This document shows positions 1 through 10,125 of a stretch of 64,000 nucleotides of DNA, one piece after another. The position numbers and the translations under genes were made by a program. This stretch comes from Elioraea tepida. GTDB lineage: Bacteria; Pseudomonadota; Alphaproteobacteria; Acetobacterales; Acetobacteraceae. The stretch lies in NCBI RefSeq assembly GCF_019203965.1, contig NZ_CP076448.1, positions 806,001 to 870,000 on the forward strand, in the 5' to 3' direction. How positions within the stretch are numbered: the stretch's first letter is position 1; the number at the start of each line of letters is the position of its first letter. A model generated the notes under the pieces. The model ran no database searches and was not told where the DNA came from. It saw nothing but the letters and a program-made list of their open reading frames with translations.

Positions 1-256
1 CCGTATCTAGCCGGGAGGGCGCGCTTTTCCTAGGGAGGCCCGGTGCCGATCCCTAGCCGGCGCTGCCCCAGGGCCCGGCGCGCCGCGCGCACGGCGTCGC
101 ACCGCCTGCCGCCCGCCGTCGCCGGGCGCTGACGCAAGAGGCCCGCACGTCACCGATGGGGCATCACCCGAAGCGTGACGCCGCACAAGGCGCGCGTCCG
201 ACCGCGTTCGGTGAACAGACGAGGGGGCAACGCCAGCTGGAGCAGGCCCTGCCGGC
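1..256. other. non-coding gap downstream of recA
   Basis: No open frame here looks like a real gene. The only structure I see is an imperfectly placed inverted repeat, CTAGGGA (30-36) with TCCCTAG (50-56) and a 13-base loop. It has no T-run on either side, so I do not call it a terminator. Genes that often follow recA in related genomes would lie further left, outside the window. Confidence 0.4.
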
Positions 257-1291
257 TCAGTCGGCTGCGTCTGCGTCCTCGCCGCCCGAGGCCATCAGGC
301 TGTCGGCCACCTGGCCGGCTTGGGCGCGGATCCGCTCCTCGATCTTTGCCGCAACGGCAGGGTTCTCCTTGAGGAAGGCCTTCGCGTTCTCGCGCCCCTG
401 GCCGATCCTCTGGCTGTCGAAGCTGAACCACGCGCCCGATTTCTCGATGATCCCCGCCTTGACGCCAAGATCGATCAGCTCGCCCGTCTTCGAGATCCCC
501 TCGCCATAGGTGATGTCGAACTCGACCTGCCGGAACGGCGGCGCCATCTTGTTCTTCACCACCTTCACCCGCGTCTGGTTGCCAACCACCTCGTCGCGGT
601 CCTTGATCGCGCCGATCCGGCGTATCTCCATGCGGATCGAGGCGTAGAACTTGAGCGCATTGCCGCCCGTGGTGGTCTCGGGGTTGCCGAACATCACCCC
701 GATCTTGAGGCGTATCTGGTTAAGGAAGATCAGGATCGTCTTCGACCGAGAGACCGAGCCGGTGAGCTTGCGCAGGGCCTGGCTCATCAGCCGCGCATGC
801 AGCCCGACATGGCTGTCGCCCATCTCGCCTTCGAGTTCAGCGCGGGGGACGAGCGCGGCGACGCTGTCGACCACGAGCACGTCGATCGCGCCCGACCGGA
901 CCAGCGTGTCGGCGATCTCGAGCGCCTGCTCGCCGCTGTCGGGCTGGCTGATCAACAGGTTGTCGACGTCGCAGCCGAGCTTTCGTGCATAAACCGGGTC
1001 GAGCGCGTGCTCGGCGTCGATGAAGGCACAGGTGCCGCCGCGCTTCTGCGCTTCCGCGATGCAGTGGAGCGCGAGCGTCGTCTTGCCGGAGCTCTCAGGC
1101 CCGTAGATCTCGATGATCCGCCCGCGCGGCAGGCCGCCGATGCCAAGGGCGAGATCGAGGCCGAGCGAGCCTGTGGGGATGACCTCGATCGGCTCGCCCT
1201 GGGCCTTGCTGCCCATCCGCATGACCGAGCCCTTGCCGAAGGCGCGCTCGATCTGCTGGAGCGCCTGGTCGAGCGCCTTGTTCTTGTCCAT
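257..1291 (-). CDS. recA: RecA recombinase
   Basis: RecA forms filaments on single-stranded DNA, performs strand exchange in recombinational repair and stimulates LexA self-cleavage. The 344-aa product has the normal length. The Walker A motif GPESSGKTT is at about residues 64-72, the Walker B-type stretch [11 protein letters not shown] at about 137-147, and the loop 2 region FLNQIR and GGNALKFY follow. The C-terminus is acidic (GGEDADAAD), as is usual. The start [11 protein letters not shown] matches the family. I looked for the alphaproteobacterial LexA box GTTC-N7-GTTC in about 200 bp upstream and did not find one, so SOS control cannot be shown from this sequence. Confidence 0.98.
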   Translation of the reverse strand: MDKNKALDQALQQIERAFGKGSVMRMGSKAQGEPIEVIPTGSLGLDLALGIGGLPRGRIIEIYGPESSGKTTLALHCIAEAQKRGGTCAFIDAEHALDPVYARKLGCDVDNLLISQPDSGEQALEIADTLVRSGAIDVLVVDSVAALVPRAELEGEMGDSHVGLHARLMSQALRKLTGSVSRSKTILIFLNQIRLKIGVMFGNPETTTGGNALKFYASIRMEIRRIGAIKDRDEVVGNQTRVKVVKNKMAPPFRQVEFDITYGEGISKTGELIDLGVKAGIIEKSGAWFSFDSQRIGQGRENAKAFLKENPAVAAKIEERIRAQAGQVADSLMASGGEDADAAD

Positions 1292-1456
1292 CGCGTCGGC
1301 CTCTGTCCTGCTGCCGGATCATCCTCGCGGCACGGTTGCCCCGCACCGCCGAGTCGCACGGAAACGTAGCATGGGGCGGAGCGCGCCGCATCACGGCCCG
1401 CCTCGGGTCGGGGCCCCAGGGCGCGGTGTCGGGCCGCCCGAGCGGAACGGACCGGT

Positions 1457-1472
1457 CTTGATCCAGCGCAAG
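1457..1472 (+). promoter_or_regulatory. candidate FNR/FixK-type binding site
   Basis: CTTGATCCAGCGCAAG fits TTGA-N6-GCAA, the FixK/FNR-family pattern. It has outer CTTG/CAAG symmetry and 8 of 10 matches to TTGAT-N4-ATCAA. It lies in the 395-bp gap between recA and the helicase gene. If used as a class II activator site (centre near -41.5), transcription would start near 1506, at the left end of the candidate small RNA. The match is seen; its function is inferred. Confidence 0.4.
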
Positions 1473-1505
1473 GCGGCGCGGGCGGGATCGTGGTGCCATC
1501 CTCGC

Positions 1506-1620
1506 GTCGAGCCCGACTGCCGGGCGTGAAGCAAGGCGCAACGGACGCGGATACTCCCCGCCGCGCCGGCGCGGCAGACCCGACGCTGCCACTCGGGCCC
1601 GCCCCCAGGCGGGCCCTTTT
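1506..1620 (+). ncRNA. candidate small regulatory RNA
   Basis: About 115 nt with the layout of a trans-acting sRNA. A 5' stem-loop is at 1511-1525 (GCCCG/CGGGC, five-base loop). A mostly unpaired stretch follows, ending in the C-rich ATACTCCCCG (1551-1560), which could pair with Shine-Dalgarno sequences. Two compact hairpins come next (CCGCGCCGGCGCGG at 1561-1574, and GGCAG/CTGCC at 1573-1590), then a strong intrinsic terminator at 1595-1620. No ORF fits. The 5' end is inferred from the FNR-like box. The alternative is a structured leader or attenuator of the downstream helicase gene. I recognise no known RNA family. Confidence 0.4.
1595..1620 (+). terminator. Rho-independent terminator
   Basis: A perfect 9-bp stem, GGGCCCGCC (1595-1603) with GGCGGGCCC (1608-1616), closes a four-base loop and is followed directly by TTTT. 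It reads on the plus strand, pointing away from recA and ending 66 bp before the helicase start. It therefore ends a transcript begun inside the recA-helicase gap, or attenuates the helicase mRNA. Confidence 0.75.
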
Positions 1621-1686
1621 GTCGTGTGGCGCTTCCCAGAGCGCCCGGGCTTTGGGCAGGATCGCGGCCGGCAGGGGGGCGGACGC

Positions 1687-4600
1687 ATGACGGAGGCGGT
1701 GAGGGCGGCACTTCTCGCGGCGCGGCGAAGCCTGCTCGACTTCTCGACGCGAAACCGCCTGCTCTCCCTGCCCGCCCCCGGCCGAAGCGCCGGCGTGCTT
1801 GCGATCGACGGCGAGCGGTCGGAGGCCGTGTTCCGTCGTCTCGTCTCCGAACGGGCCGCGATGGGATTCGCTCCCGCCGCGGTCTCGGCCGCACCAGGGG
1901 ATGACGGCGCAAAGCGTCCGCGACGCCGCGCCACCACAGCGACCGGTGCGGCAGGGACCGGCGCCGCGCCCGACCCCGACGACACGCTACTCTCCTCCCC
2001 GCTCGCGGAAGCCGCTCTTGCCCGCGTGCTCACCCGGCTCGAGCGCGACTCCCGGTCGGTGCGCGAGGAGCAGGGGATCAACATCCTCGCCTGCTCTCTC
2101 GGCCAGCTTCTGTGGCGCGACCCGAACACGCCCGGAACCGAGCGGCGTGCCCCGCTGATCATGGTCCCCGCCCTGCTTCGCCGCGGCACGGCGCGCGACC
2201 CGTTCCGCCTCGCCTGGGACGAGGGCGAAGTGGGAGGCAATCTCACGCTCCAGGCCTTCCTCGCCGACCAGTTCCGACTCCGCCTGCCCGACTTTCCCGA
2301 GCTCGACGAGCGCGATCCCGACGCGTGGTCGGTTCTCTCCGCCTGGCTTGATTCGGTCGGCGCGGCGGTCGAGGGAGCGGAGGGCTTCCGGGTCGAGCGC
2401 GATGCGATCGCGGTCGGGCTCTTCTCCTTCGCCAAGTTCCTGATGTACCGGGATCTCGACCCGGACGCTTGGCCCGAGCCCTGGCGGCCGGACAGGCACC
2501 CCCTCATCGCCGCGCTCGCCGGCGCAACACCGCCGCCGCCCGCTGAGCTCTTTCCCGACGACACCGACATCGATCGCCTGATCCCCGTCGAGCGGCTGGA
2601 TTTCGTGCTCGACAGCGACGGCAGCCAGACGCTCGCGGCGGAGGCGGTCAGACGCGGCGCCTCGCTCGTCATCCAGGGCCCGCCCGGGACCGGCAAGAGC
2701 CAGGTGATCACCAACCTGATCGCCCAGGCCGTTCTGGACGGGAAGACCGTTCTGTTCGTTGCCGAGAAGCTCGCCGCTCTCGAGGTGGTGCAGCGTCGTC
2801 TTGCCGCCGTCGGCCTCGGCGCCGCCTGCCTCGCTCTGCACAGCGACAACGCCAATCGACGCGCCCTGCTTACAGAGCTCGACATCACGCTGAAGGCGCC
2901 ACGGCCCTCCCCGCCCGACCGGAGCGCGGTCATCCGCACCCTCGGCGCACTGCGCGGTCGCCTCAACCGCCATGCCGCGACCATGCACGCCGCGATCGGG
3001 CGGACCGGCTGGACCGCCTTCCGCGCGATCGGTGAGGCGGCGCGGCTCAAGGCGGCGGGCGTGCCGGCGCCGGATTTCCAGCTCCCCGCCGCGTCGTGGA
3101 GTGCCGAGGAGATCGAGGCCGCAACACGCCTCGTGCGGGAGCTTGCCGCGACCGTCCGCCGGATCGGCACGCCCGCGCGCCACCCCTGGCGCGGCGTGAC
3201 AGCCACCATGCTCGCACCGACGGACGCCGAGCGCGTCGCGGCGCGACTCCCCGCCGCGCTCAAGGCTCTCGGCGCGCTTGCCGCCACCGGAGCGGCGACG
3301 CGGCGTGCGGCGGAGGAGCGGCTCGCCACGCTCCGCGCCGCTGCGCGCTTCGCCGCCCTGCGCGCGCGCGCTCCTGGCGCGACCGAGGCGGCTTGGACCA
3401 CGCCCGGCCTTGCCGAGCTCGCGCGCATGCTCGCCGAAGAGGGCGGCCTGTTCGGCGCCTTCTCGCCCTCGCGGCGCCGCGCGCGCGCAACCCTAGCCGC
3501 GCTTGCGGGCGGCACGGCTCCGGCGGACCCGCAGGCCTTCCTCGGCGCCCTGATCGAGGGCCAGGAGCTGCTCGCTGCCGCCCCTGACGCCCGCACCACC
3601 GCCCCCGATGCGAAGGCCGAGACGCGGCTCGCCGAGGCGCTCGCGGCGGTGCGCGACGCGGTCGACCCCCTTTTCGCCGAGCTCGGCCTCGACCTTGCCC
3701 ACGCCTTCGGCAGCGACGACCCAGCCCTTGTGGCGCTCGCCGAACGCCTCGGCCTCTGGGCAGCGGCTCCGGAAGGCGCTCTCGCCGACTGGCTCGGCTG
3801 GACGCGGCTGCGAGCGGAGGCCGAAGCGGCCGGGATCGGAGCCGTCGCGGAACGTCTCGCCTCCGGGTCGATCGCGCCGGAGGACGCGCCCGCCCTGTTC
3901 CGACGCGCGCTTGCCGAGGCGCTGCTTGCGGCGGCGATGCGCGCGTCTCCCACGCTTGCCGCCTTCGACGGCCCCGCCTTCACGCGCCTTGTCGAGGAGT
4001 TCCGCGAGGCCGACCGGGCGCGGATCGCGCTCGCGCGGGCGGAGGCGGCAGCCGCCCATGCCGCCCGTCTTCGCATTGCCGAGGGGCCGGACATGCTGCG
4101 CGAGATGGCGGTGATCCGCGGCGAGCTCGCCAAGAAGCGCGGGCACCTCCCGATCCGCACGCTGATCGCGCGCGCGCCGAACGCGATCCAGGCGATCAAG
4201 CCCGTGTTCATGATGAGCCCGCTTGCGGTGGCGGAATTCCTCGCCCCCGGAGCGATCGGCTTCGACCTCCTCGTGATCGACGAGGCGAGCCAGGTGGAAC
4301 CGGCCGATGCGTTCGGGGCGATCGCGCGCGCGCGGGCGATGGTGATCGTCGGCGATGACCGGCAGATGCCGCCCACGCGCTTCTTCGCGCGCCTCACCGG
4401 CGAGGAGGATGAGGACGAGGCCGCCCAGGAGGATGTCCAAGCGAAGGATGTCGAGAGCATTCTCTCCCTCTGCAACGCGCGCGGCTGGCCCACCCAGATG
4501 CTGCGCTGGCACTACCGCTCGCGACACGAGAGCCTGATCGCCGTCTCGAACGCCGAATTCTACGAGAACCGCCTGCTCGTCATCCCCTCGCCGCGGCCAC

Positions 4601-6057
4601 GCTCCCCTGGCCTTGGCCTGTCGCTTGTGCGGGTCGAGGGAAGTTTCGATGCGGGAGGGACGAGAACGAACGCGGCCGAGGCCGAGGCGGTGGCGGACGC
4701 GGTCGTTCGCCACGCGCGCGAGACACCCGGCGACACGCTCGGGGTGGTCGCCTTCAGCGTGCGGCAGCGCGACGCCATCCTCGATGCGGTCGAGGCACGG
4801 CGTCGCGCCGACCCCTCGCTCGAGGCGTTCTTCAGCGCCCACCCGGCGGAGCCCTTCTTCGTCAAGAACCTCGAGAACGTGCAGGGCGACGAGCGCGACG
4901 CGATCCTGATCAGCGTCGGTTATGCGCGCGGGCCTGACGGGAAGCTTGCGATGCGCTTCGGCCCGCTCTCGGCCGAAGGCGGAGAGCGTCGCCTGAATGT
5001 GCTGATCACGCGGGCGAAGAAGCGCTGCATCGTCTTCTCCGGCCTCAGCGCCGATGACATCGACCTCGCCCGCGCCTCCGGGCGGGGCCCCGCGGTGCTG
5101 AAGCGCTTCCTCGCCTACGCGGCTGGCGCCGAGACCGTCGCGACCGCGGAAGGGGAGGACGACTCGGCGCTCTCGGAGGCGATCGTGGGCGCGCTCGAGC
5201 GCGAGGGCCTCTCGGTCTCGCGTCGCGTCGGGCTTTCCGGGCTCTATGTGGACGTTGCGGTGCGCGACCCCGCGGGCGAGGGCTACGGCCTCGGAATCCT
5301 CACCGATGGCGCGTTCTACGCCTCGGCCCGCTCTGCGCGTGATCGCGACCGGCTTCAGGAGAGCGCTCTCGGCATGATGGGCTGGCGGCTCACCCGAAGC
5401 TGGGCGGCGGATTGGCTCGTCCGCCCGGAGGCGGAAGCCGCGCGGCTTGCGGCACTCGCAGGCGCGCGCGAGGAGCAACCGGCGGCAGAACGGGAGGCGA
5501 GGCCGGCGCCGCACGGGCTGAGTGTTCCCTACGCCATCGCCGCTCCCGCCGTGCCGAAGGACACGCCGCTCGCCGCCGTGCCGTTCGCGCGGCTCGGCGC
5601 GATTGTCGAGGAGATCGTGCGGATCGAGGGCCCCGTGCACACGGACGCGGTGATCGCCCGTGTCGCCGAGCTTTGGGGCATCGAGGCGGGGCCGAGGGAG
5701 CGCGCCGCGGTGCTGCAGGCGCTGAGGCTCGCGAAGGAGCTTCATGGCCTCACGCAGGAGGGGGAGTTCTGGCGGACCGACGGAACGGCGCTGCAGGTGC
5801 GCGACCGTTCCGCCCTCGCCGAGCCCTGGCGCAGCCCGGCCTGGATCGCGCCCGGCGAACTCCGCGCCGCGCTTCTCGCCGCCCTCGACCTGGGCGGCGG
5901 GGCCGCCGCGCGCGAGGCCGTCATCGCGGGCGCGGCGCGGCTTCTCGGCCTCGGCCCCGGCGCGCAGCCGGCGCTCGCCGCGCAGCTCGCCCTTCTCGAG
6001 GGCGAAGGGAGGGTGCACGAGCGGGCAGGGCTGATCGCCGCCGCCGAAGTGGCCTGA
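1687..6057 (+). CDS. DUF4011/DUF3320-type superfamily 1 helicase with a nuclease-fold domain
   Basis: A large (1456 aa) ATP-dependent helicase-like protein, related to the COG1112/DUF4011 helicases, some of which are anti-phage proteins (the Hhe type). The N-terminal DUF4011 signature LLDFSTRNRLLSL is at about residues 15-27. Walker A GPPGTGKSQ is at 331-339 and the DEAS box at 865-868. SF1 motifs RWHYRSRHESL, NVQGDERD and LNVLITRAKK follow. A nuclease-fold (MTES_1575-like) segment lies at about 1160-1260 and a DUF3320-like segment at about 1295-1345. In the nuclease segment the usual IE-x-DG reads GILTDG (Leu1205), so a catalytic glutamate appears to be lost. I chose ATG 1687 for the G-rich ribosome site just upstream. 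Whether it defends against phage or repairs DNA is not shown; no partner genes are present. Confidence 0.85.
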   Translation: MTEAVRAALLAARRSLLDFSTRNRLLSLPAPGRSAGVLAIDGERSEAVFRRLVSERAAMGFAPAAVSAAPGDDGAKRPRRRATTATGAAGTGAAPDPDDTLLSSPLAEAALARVLTRLERDSRSVREEQGINILACSLGQLLWRDPNTPGTERRAPLIMVPALLRRGTARDPFRLAWDEGEVGGNLTLQAFLADQFRLRLPDFPELDERDPDAWSVLSAWLDSVGAAVEGAEGFRVERDAIAVGLFSFAKFLMYRDLDPDAWPEPWRPDRHPLIAALAGATPPPPAELFPDDTDIDRLIPVERLDFVLDSDGSQTLAAEAVRRGASLVIQGPPGTGKSQVITNLIAQAVLDGKTVLFVAEKLAALEVVQRRLAAVGLGAACLALHSDNANRRALLTELDITLKAPRPSPPDRSAVIRTLGALRGRLNRHAATMHAAIGRTGWTAFRAIGEAARLKAAGVPAPDFQLPAASWSAEEIEAATRLVRELAATVRRIGTPARHPWRGVTATMLAPTDAERVAARLPAALKALGALAATGAATRRAAEERLATLRAAARFAALRARAPGATEAAWTTPGLAELARMLAEEGGLFGAFSPSRRRARATLAALAGGTAPADPQAFLGALIEGQELLAAAPDARTTAPDAKAETRLAEALAAVRDAVDPLFAELGLDLAHAFGSDDPALVALAERLGLWAAAPEGALADWLGWTRLRAEAEAAGIGAVAERLASGSIAPEDAPALFRRALAEALLAAAMRASPTLAAFDGPAFTRLVEEFREADRARIALARAEAAAAHAARLRIAEGPDMLREMAVIRGELAKKRGHLPIRTLIARAPNAIQAIKPVFMMSPLAVAEFLAPGAIGFDLLVIDEASQVEPADAFGAIARARAMVIVGDDRQMPPTRFFARLTGEEDEDEAAQEDVQAKDVESILSLCNARGWPTQMLRWHYRSRHESLIAVSNAEFYENRLLVIPSPRPRSPGLGLSLVRVEGSFDAGGTRTNAAEAEAVADAVVRHARETPGDTLGVVAFSVRQRDAILDAVEARRRADPSLEAFFSAHPAEPFFVKNLENVQGDERDAILISVGYARGPDGKLAMRFGPLSAEGGERRLNVLITRAKKRCIVFSGLSADDIDLARASGRGPAVLKRFLAYAAGAETVATAEGEDDSALSEAIVGALEREGLSVSRRVGLSGLYVDVAVRDPAGEGYGLGILTDGAFYASARSARDRDRLQESALGMMGWRLTRSWAADWLVRPEAEAARLAALAGAREEQPAAEREARPAPHGLSVPYAIAAPAVPKDTPLAAVPFARLGAIVEEIVRIEGPVHTDAVIARVAELWGIEAGPRERAAVLQALRLAKELHGLTQEGEFWRTDGTALQVRDRSALAEPWRSPAWIAPGELRAALLAALDLGGGAAAREAVIAGAARLLGLGPGAQPALAAQLALLEGEGRVHERAGLIAAAEVA

Positions 6058-6120
6058 CGCGCACGACAAGGGCCGCCCGCGCGGGGTGCCAGGCGCCTGC
6101 CCTCCTGCTACAGTGCCGAC

Positions 6121-6537
6121 ATGCTCGACCTCAGAATCCCCGGCCTGCCCGACTGGGCCGCGCTTGTCCTGCTCGTCCTCGGCCTGACCATCCTGCTCGC
6201 CTGGGTGCTGATGCCCTTCTCCGTGTTCGGCGTGAAGGGGCGGATCGAGGCGCTCGAAGCACGCCTCGAGGTTATGCACGAGGAGCTGCGGCAGATCAGC
6301 GCGCGCCTCGCCCAAGGCAGCGCCGTCCGCGGCACCGAATTCGCGATTCCCGCCGAGTCGCCGATCCTGCGCCCCGACACGTCCCCCGTCCCAGAGCCCC
6401 GCCTCGCCCCGCCCATCCCGCCGCCGCCGGTGGTGCCGGAGAGGAGCCATCGTCCCTCCCCCGCGCAGCGCCTTGAGCCGATCGTGAAACAGACGGGCCG
6501 GGCCGAGCCGAAGCTCGCCTGGCCGCCGCGAGGCTGA
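6121..6537 (+). CDS. small membrane-anchored protein of unknown function
   Basis: 138 aa, not recognised. An N-terminal hydrophobic segment at about residues 13-35 ([20 protein letters not shown]) is one membrane span. A short charged helix at about 40-62 ([19 protein letters not shown]) could form a coiled coil, and the rest is a low-complexity Pro-rich tail. No Shine-Dalgarno precedes the ATG. A TACAGT at 6109-6114 could be a -10 element giving a leaderless mRNA. It sits 63 bp after the helicase and 29 bp before the nitrilase gene, so it may be co-transcribed with the latter. Confidence 0.6.
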   Translation: MLDLRIPGLPDWAALVLLVLGLTILLAWVLMPFSVFGVKGRIEALEARLEVMHEELRQISARLAQGSAVRGTEFAIPAESPILRPDTSPVPEPRLAPPIPPPPVVPERSHRPSPAQRLEPIVKQTGRAEPKLAWPPRG

Positions 6538-6566
6538 GCGCGGGGCGCAGGGCAGGGAGAGCGCGG

Positions 6567-7397
6567 ATGCGGGTGACCGTGGTGCAGATGAACCCGGGCG
6601 CGGACAAGGCGGCCAACATCGCCCAGGCAGAGGCTCTCATGGAGGCGGCGATCGCCGCCGACAGGCCCGACCTCATCGCGCTGCCCGAGATGTGGACCTG
6701 CCTCGGCGGAGACCGCGCGACCAAGTTCGCCGCGGCCGAGGCCCTGCCCGCCCCCGGGTCGAACGACCCCCCAGGCCCGGCCTACGCCTTCCTGCAGGCG
6801 CTCGCCTGCCGCCACCGCCTCCATGTGCACGGCGGCTCGATCGGCGAGGCGGCGGGGGACAGGCTCTACAACACCACCGTCGCCTTCGACCGCGAGGGCC
6901 GCGAGGTCGCGCGCTACCGCAAGATCCACCTCTTCGACATCACCACGCCCGACGGCACAGGTTACCGCGAGAGCGCAACCTTCGGCCGCGGTACGGAGAT
7001 CGTCACCTACCAGGCCGACGGCACGACGGTCGGCTGCGCGATCTGCTACGACCTGCGCTTCCCGGAACTCTTCCTCGCGCTGCGGCGCAGGGGGGCGGAG
7101 CTGATCCTCCTGCCCTCGGCCTTCACCCTGCAGACTGGCAAGGACCACTGGGAGACCTTGATCCGCGCCCGCGCGATCGAGACGCAATGCTGGATCGCCG
7201 CCCCGGCCACCTGGGGCCGGCACGAGGAGAGAGGGGAGCCGCGCTACACCTGGGGCCACTCCCTTGTGGCCGACCCCTGGGGGCATGTGGTCGCGAAGGT
7301 GTCGGACGGCACGGGCTTCGCGACCGCGCGGATCGACCATGCGCGCACGGCCAAGGTGCGGGCCGACATGCCCGTGCTCGACCACCGCGTCCTGTGA
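6567..7397 (+). CDS. carbon-nitrogen hydrolase (nitrilase superfamily, Nit2/omega-amidase-like)
   Basis: Nitrilase-superfamily amidase that cleaves C-N bonds in amides through a Glu-Lys-Cys triad. All three parts are visible: Glu in ALPEMWTC (about residue 37), Lys in RYRKIHLFD (about 118) and the nucleophile Cys in [13 protein letters not shown] (about 157). At 276 aa it is normal for Nit1/Nit2 proteins, which hydrolyse deaminated glutathione or 2-oxo-dicarboxylate amides. The start is preceded by AGGGAGAG. The stop overlaps the start of nadK (GTGA), so the two are translationally coupled. The exact substrate cannot be read from the sequence. Confidence 0.85.
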   Translation: MRVTVVQMNPGADKAANIAQAEALMEAAIAADRPDLIALPEMWTCLGGDRATKFAAAEALPAPGSNDPPGPAYAFLQALACRHRLHVHGGSIGEAAGDRLYNTTVAFDREGREVARYRKIHLFDITTPDGTGYRESATFGRGTEIVTYQADGTTVGCAICYDLRFPELFLALRRRGAELILLPSAFTLQTGKDHWETLIRARAIETQCWIAAPATWGRHEERGEPRYTWGHSLVADPWGHVVAKVSDGTGFATARIDHARTAKVRADMPVLDHRVL

Positions 7398-8152
7398 GCT
7401 TCGCCTTCGTCGCCGCGGATACGGAGGCGGCGCGGGCGGCACGCGCCCGGCTGATCGCCCGCTACGGCCAAGCCGATGTGGAGACCGCCGACATTCTGGT
7501 CGCTCTCGGCGGCGACGGGTTCATGCTCGAGACGCAGCACCGCGAGCTCGGCCGCAACCGCCCGGTCTATGGCATGAACTGCGGCTCCGTCGGATTCCTG
7601 ATGAACGAGTATCGCGAGGAGGGGCTGCCCGAGCGCCTCGCCGCCGCCGTGCCGACCGTTCTCCACCCCTTACGCATGCATGCGACCACGGTGATCGGCG
7701 GCGAGGCGGAGGCGCTTGCGATCAACGAGGTGTCGCTCCTGCGCGAGCAGCGCCAGGCGGCGAAGATACGCATCAGCGTCGACGGAACCGTTCGCCTGCC
7801 CGAACTGATCTGCGACGGCGTGCTGATCTCCACCCCGGCGGGGTCGACCGCCTACAACCTTTCCGCGCACGGACCGATCGTGCCGCTTGGAGCCAATCTG
7901 CTCGCGCTGACGCCGATCAGCGCCTTTCGCCCGCGGCGCTGGCGCGGCGCGCTCCTGCCCGGCTCGTCCGACGTGCTGTTCGAGGTGCTCGAGCCGGAGA
8001 AGCGCCCCGTCGCGGCGGTGGCCGACTACACCGAGGTGCGCGATGTGCTGATGGTGCGCGTGCGCGAGGACCGCTCGGTGTCGCTCACCCTGCTGTTCGA
8101 CCCGGACCATTCGCTATCGGAACGGATCATCGCCGAGCAGTTCACGGTCTGA
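7394..8152 (+). CDS. nadK: NAD kinase
   Basis: Phosphorylates NAD to NADP, the only route to NADP. The 252-aa protein carries the GGDG motif ([10 protein letters not shown]), the family NxGxxGFL stretch ([12 protein letters not shown]) and the conserved [17 protein letters not shown] loop. The GTG start at 7394 overlaps the nitrilase stop by 4 bp (GTGA) and gives a product of normal length for the compact alphaproteobacterial form. The coupling suggests one operon with the upstream hydrolase. Confidence 0.93.
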   Translation: MSFAFVAADTEAARAARARLIARYGQADVETADILVALGGDGFMLETQHRELGRNRPVYGMNCGSVGFLMNEYREEGLPERLAAAVPTVLHPLRMHATTVIGGEAEALAINEVSLLREQRQAAKIRISVDGTVRLPELICDGVLISTPAGSTAYNLSAHGPIVPLGANLLALTPISAFRPRRWRGALLPGSSDVLFEVLEPEKRPVAAVADYTEVRDVLMVRVREDRSVSLTLLFDPDHSLSERIIAEQFTV

Positions 8153-8308
8153 CGCGGGTCCAAACCTGCCTGCACCGCCCCCGATATCCCCGTCGCGCGC
8201 CGCGGCGCGATTGCCTCGGCAGCCGGAGCGGCGAGGAGCTCCCTCCGTCGCGCACGGAACAAGCGAAGCGTGGAGCCGGACCGTCGCGGCCGATCCGCGA
8301 GCCTCCGC

Positions 8309-10021
8309 TCAGGGCGCGCAGCCCTCGTCGATCAGGAGCGCCGCCACCTCCTCCTCCGGCACGTCGCGGCTGATGAAGGCGGCACCGATGCCGCGGGCAA
8401 GGATGAAGGCGAGCCTGCCGGCCTCGGCCTTCTTGTCCTTCCGCATATGCCCGATCAACCGGGCGGCGGAGAAGCGACGGTCGAGCCGCGCGAGATCGGT
8501 CGGAAGGCCGCACGCCCTGAGATGGGCGCGCACCCGGTCGGCATCCTCCGCCGCGCAGAGGCCGAGCCGTGCCGAGAGGGTAAAGGCAAGCCCGAGCCCA
8601 AACGCCACCGCCTCGCCGTGCAGGAGCAGGCCGCCGTCATAGCCCACCTCCGCTTCGAGCGCATGGCCGAAGGTATGGCCGAGATTGAGCAGGGCGCGGC
8701 CGCCATCGGCCCGCGTCTCGCGCTCGTCGTCGGCGACGATGCGCGCCTTCGCCGCGCAGCAGGCGCGCACCGCCTCGGCGATCACCTCCAGATCGCCCTC
8801 GAGCAGGGCCGCCCCATGCGCCTCGCACCAGGCGAAGAAGGCGGGGTCGTCGATCAGCCCATACTTCACCACCTCGGCATAGCCGGCGCGGCGCTCGCGC
8901 AGCGGCAGCGTGGCGAGCACGGAGCTGTCGCAGAGCACCAGAAGCGGCTGGTGGAACGCGCCGACGAGGTTCTTGCCTGCCGGCAGGTTCACCCCGGTCT
9001 TGCCGCCGACGGAACTGTCCACCTGGGCGAGCAGCGTGGTCGGGACGTGGATCAAGGGGAGCCCGCGGAGGGCGATCGCGGCGACGAAGCCGGCAAGGTC
9101 TCCCACCACCCCGCCGCCGAAGGCGATTACGCCGGTCCTGCGGTCGATTCCCGCCTCGGTCATACGCTCGAGCAGGTCCGCGGCCATCGCCATGCTTTTC
9201 GACTGTTCGCCTGAGGGAACAGTCAGGACGGTGTGGTCGATGCCGGCCGCAGCGAGGCTGTCGGTCAGCGCGCGGCCGTGCAGCGCGGCGACCGTTGCGT
9301 CGGCGATCACCACCGCGCGACGCCGCGGCAGAACGGCAGCGGCGTGGGCCCCCGCGCGCGCGACCAGCCCTTCCCCGATCAGGATGTCGTAGGCGCGGCC
9401 CGGAAGCGGCACATGGACCGAACGCGGCGGCGACCAGGCGGTGATTGCCCGAAGCACCCGCGCCGTCGTCGCCTCGGCCGGTTCGTCCGTGCAATCGACC
9501 ACGATGTCCGCCTCCGCATAGGTCGGGTAGCGCTTCGCCGCGAGCTCCGCGAGCACGGCGGCAGGATCCTTGCCGACAAGGAGCGGCCGGTCGGTGCGGC
9601 CGGAGACGCGCCGCACAAGGATCGGCAGCGGCACGCGCAGCCACACCGACAGCGCGCGTTGCCGCACCAGTGCCCGCGTCTCGGCGTCCATGAACGCCCC
9701 GCCCCCGGTCGCGAGCACGATCGGCTCTCCCCCGAGAAGCCGCGCGATGACGCGCCGTTCCCCGTCGCGGAACGCCCGCTCGCCATAGCGGGCGAAGATC
9801 TCGGCAACCGACATCCGGGCGGCTGCCTCGATCTCATGGTCGGCATCGACGAAGGGAAGGCCGAGGCGGGCGGCGAGCCGCCGGCCGATCGCCGTCTTGC
9901 CCGCCCCCATCAGCCCGACGAGAACGATCGCCCGCCCGCGCCATGCGGGGGGTGCGCCTCTGCCCGTTTCGTCGGCGGGTGCGGGGCGGATAGACTGGTG
10001 CTGATGCGAGTCGGAGCCCAT
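8309..10021 (-). CDS. aroKB: bifunctional shikimate kinase / 3-dehydroquinate synthase
   Basis: Two shikimate-pathway enzymes in one 570-aa chain. The N-terminal shikimate kinase (about residues 30-190) has the P-loop GLMGAGKT (36-43), the DADHEIE magnesium/shikimate motif and ATGGGAF. The C-terminal dehydroquinate synthase (about 200-565) has [14 protein letters not shown], the [19 protein letters not shown] block, [10 protein letters not shown] and [11 protein letters not shown]. The first 28 residues are a low-complexity extension. AroB converts DAHP to 3-dehydroquinate; AroK phosphorylates shikimate later in the pathway, so the fused activities are not consecutive. The gene diverges from the 47-aa membrane protein at 10126. 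Confidence 0.95.
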   Translation of the reverse strand: MGSDSHQHQSIRPAPADETGRGAPPAWRGRAIVLVGLMGAGKTAIGRRLAARLGLPFVDADHEIEAAARMSVAEIFARYGERAFRDGERRVIARLLGGEPIVLATGGGAFMDAETRALVRQRALSVWLRVPLPILVRRVSGRTDRPLLVGKDPAAVLAELAAKRYPTYAEADIVVDCTDEPAEATTARVLRAITAWSPPRSVHVPLPGRAYDILIGEGLVARAGAHAAAVLPRRRAVVIADATVAALHGRALTDSLAAAGIDHTVLTVPSGEQSKSMAMAADLLERMTEAGIDRRTGVIAFGGGVVGDLAGFVAAIALRGLPLIHVPTTLLAQVDSSVGGKTGVNLPAGKNLVGAFHQPLLVLCDSSVLATLPLRERRAGYAEVVKYGLIDDPAFFAWCEAHGAALLEGDLEVIAEAVRACCAAKARIVADDERETRADGGRALLNLGHTFGHALEAEVGYDGGLLLHGEAVAFGLGLAFTLSARLGLCAAEDADRVRAHLRACGLPTDLARLDRRFSAARLIGHMRKDKKAEAGRLAFILARGIGAAFISRDVPEEEVAALLIDEGCAP

Positions 10022-10125
10022 GCGGTTCCGTCATCCGTCACCGCCCGCGCGGAGGCAAGCCTGCCGCGCGGGAAGCCGCCTCGTGGCCGCCGGCTCCGGA
10101 GGCGCAAAGGACCGACACGACGACG

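Noticed and set aside
30-56. Inverted repeat CTAGGGA/TCCCTAG as a recA terminator
   Set aside because: Loop is 13 bases and no T-run follows on either strand.
1292-1500. LexA (SOS) box upstream of recA
   Set aside because: I searched for GTTC-N7-GTTC and GAAC-N7-GTTC on both strands and found none; only an isolated GAAC at 1445.
1095-6450. Very long minus-strand frames opposite the helicase gene
   Set aside because: They are Arg/Ala/Pro/Ser-rich shadows produced by GC-biased third positions, with no domains.
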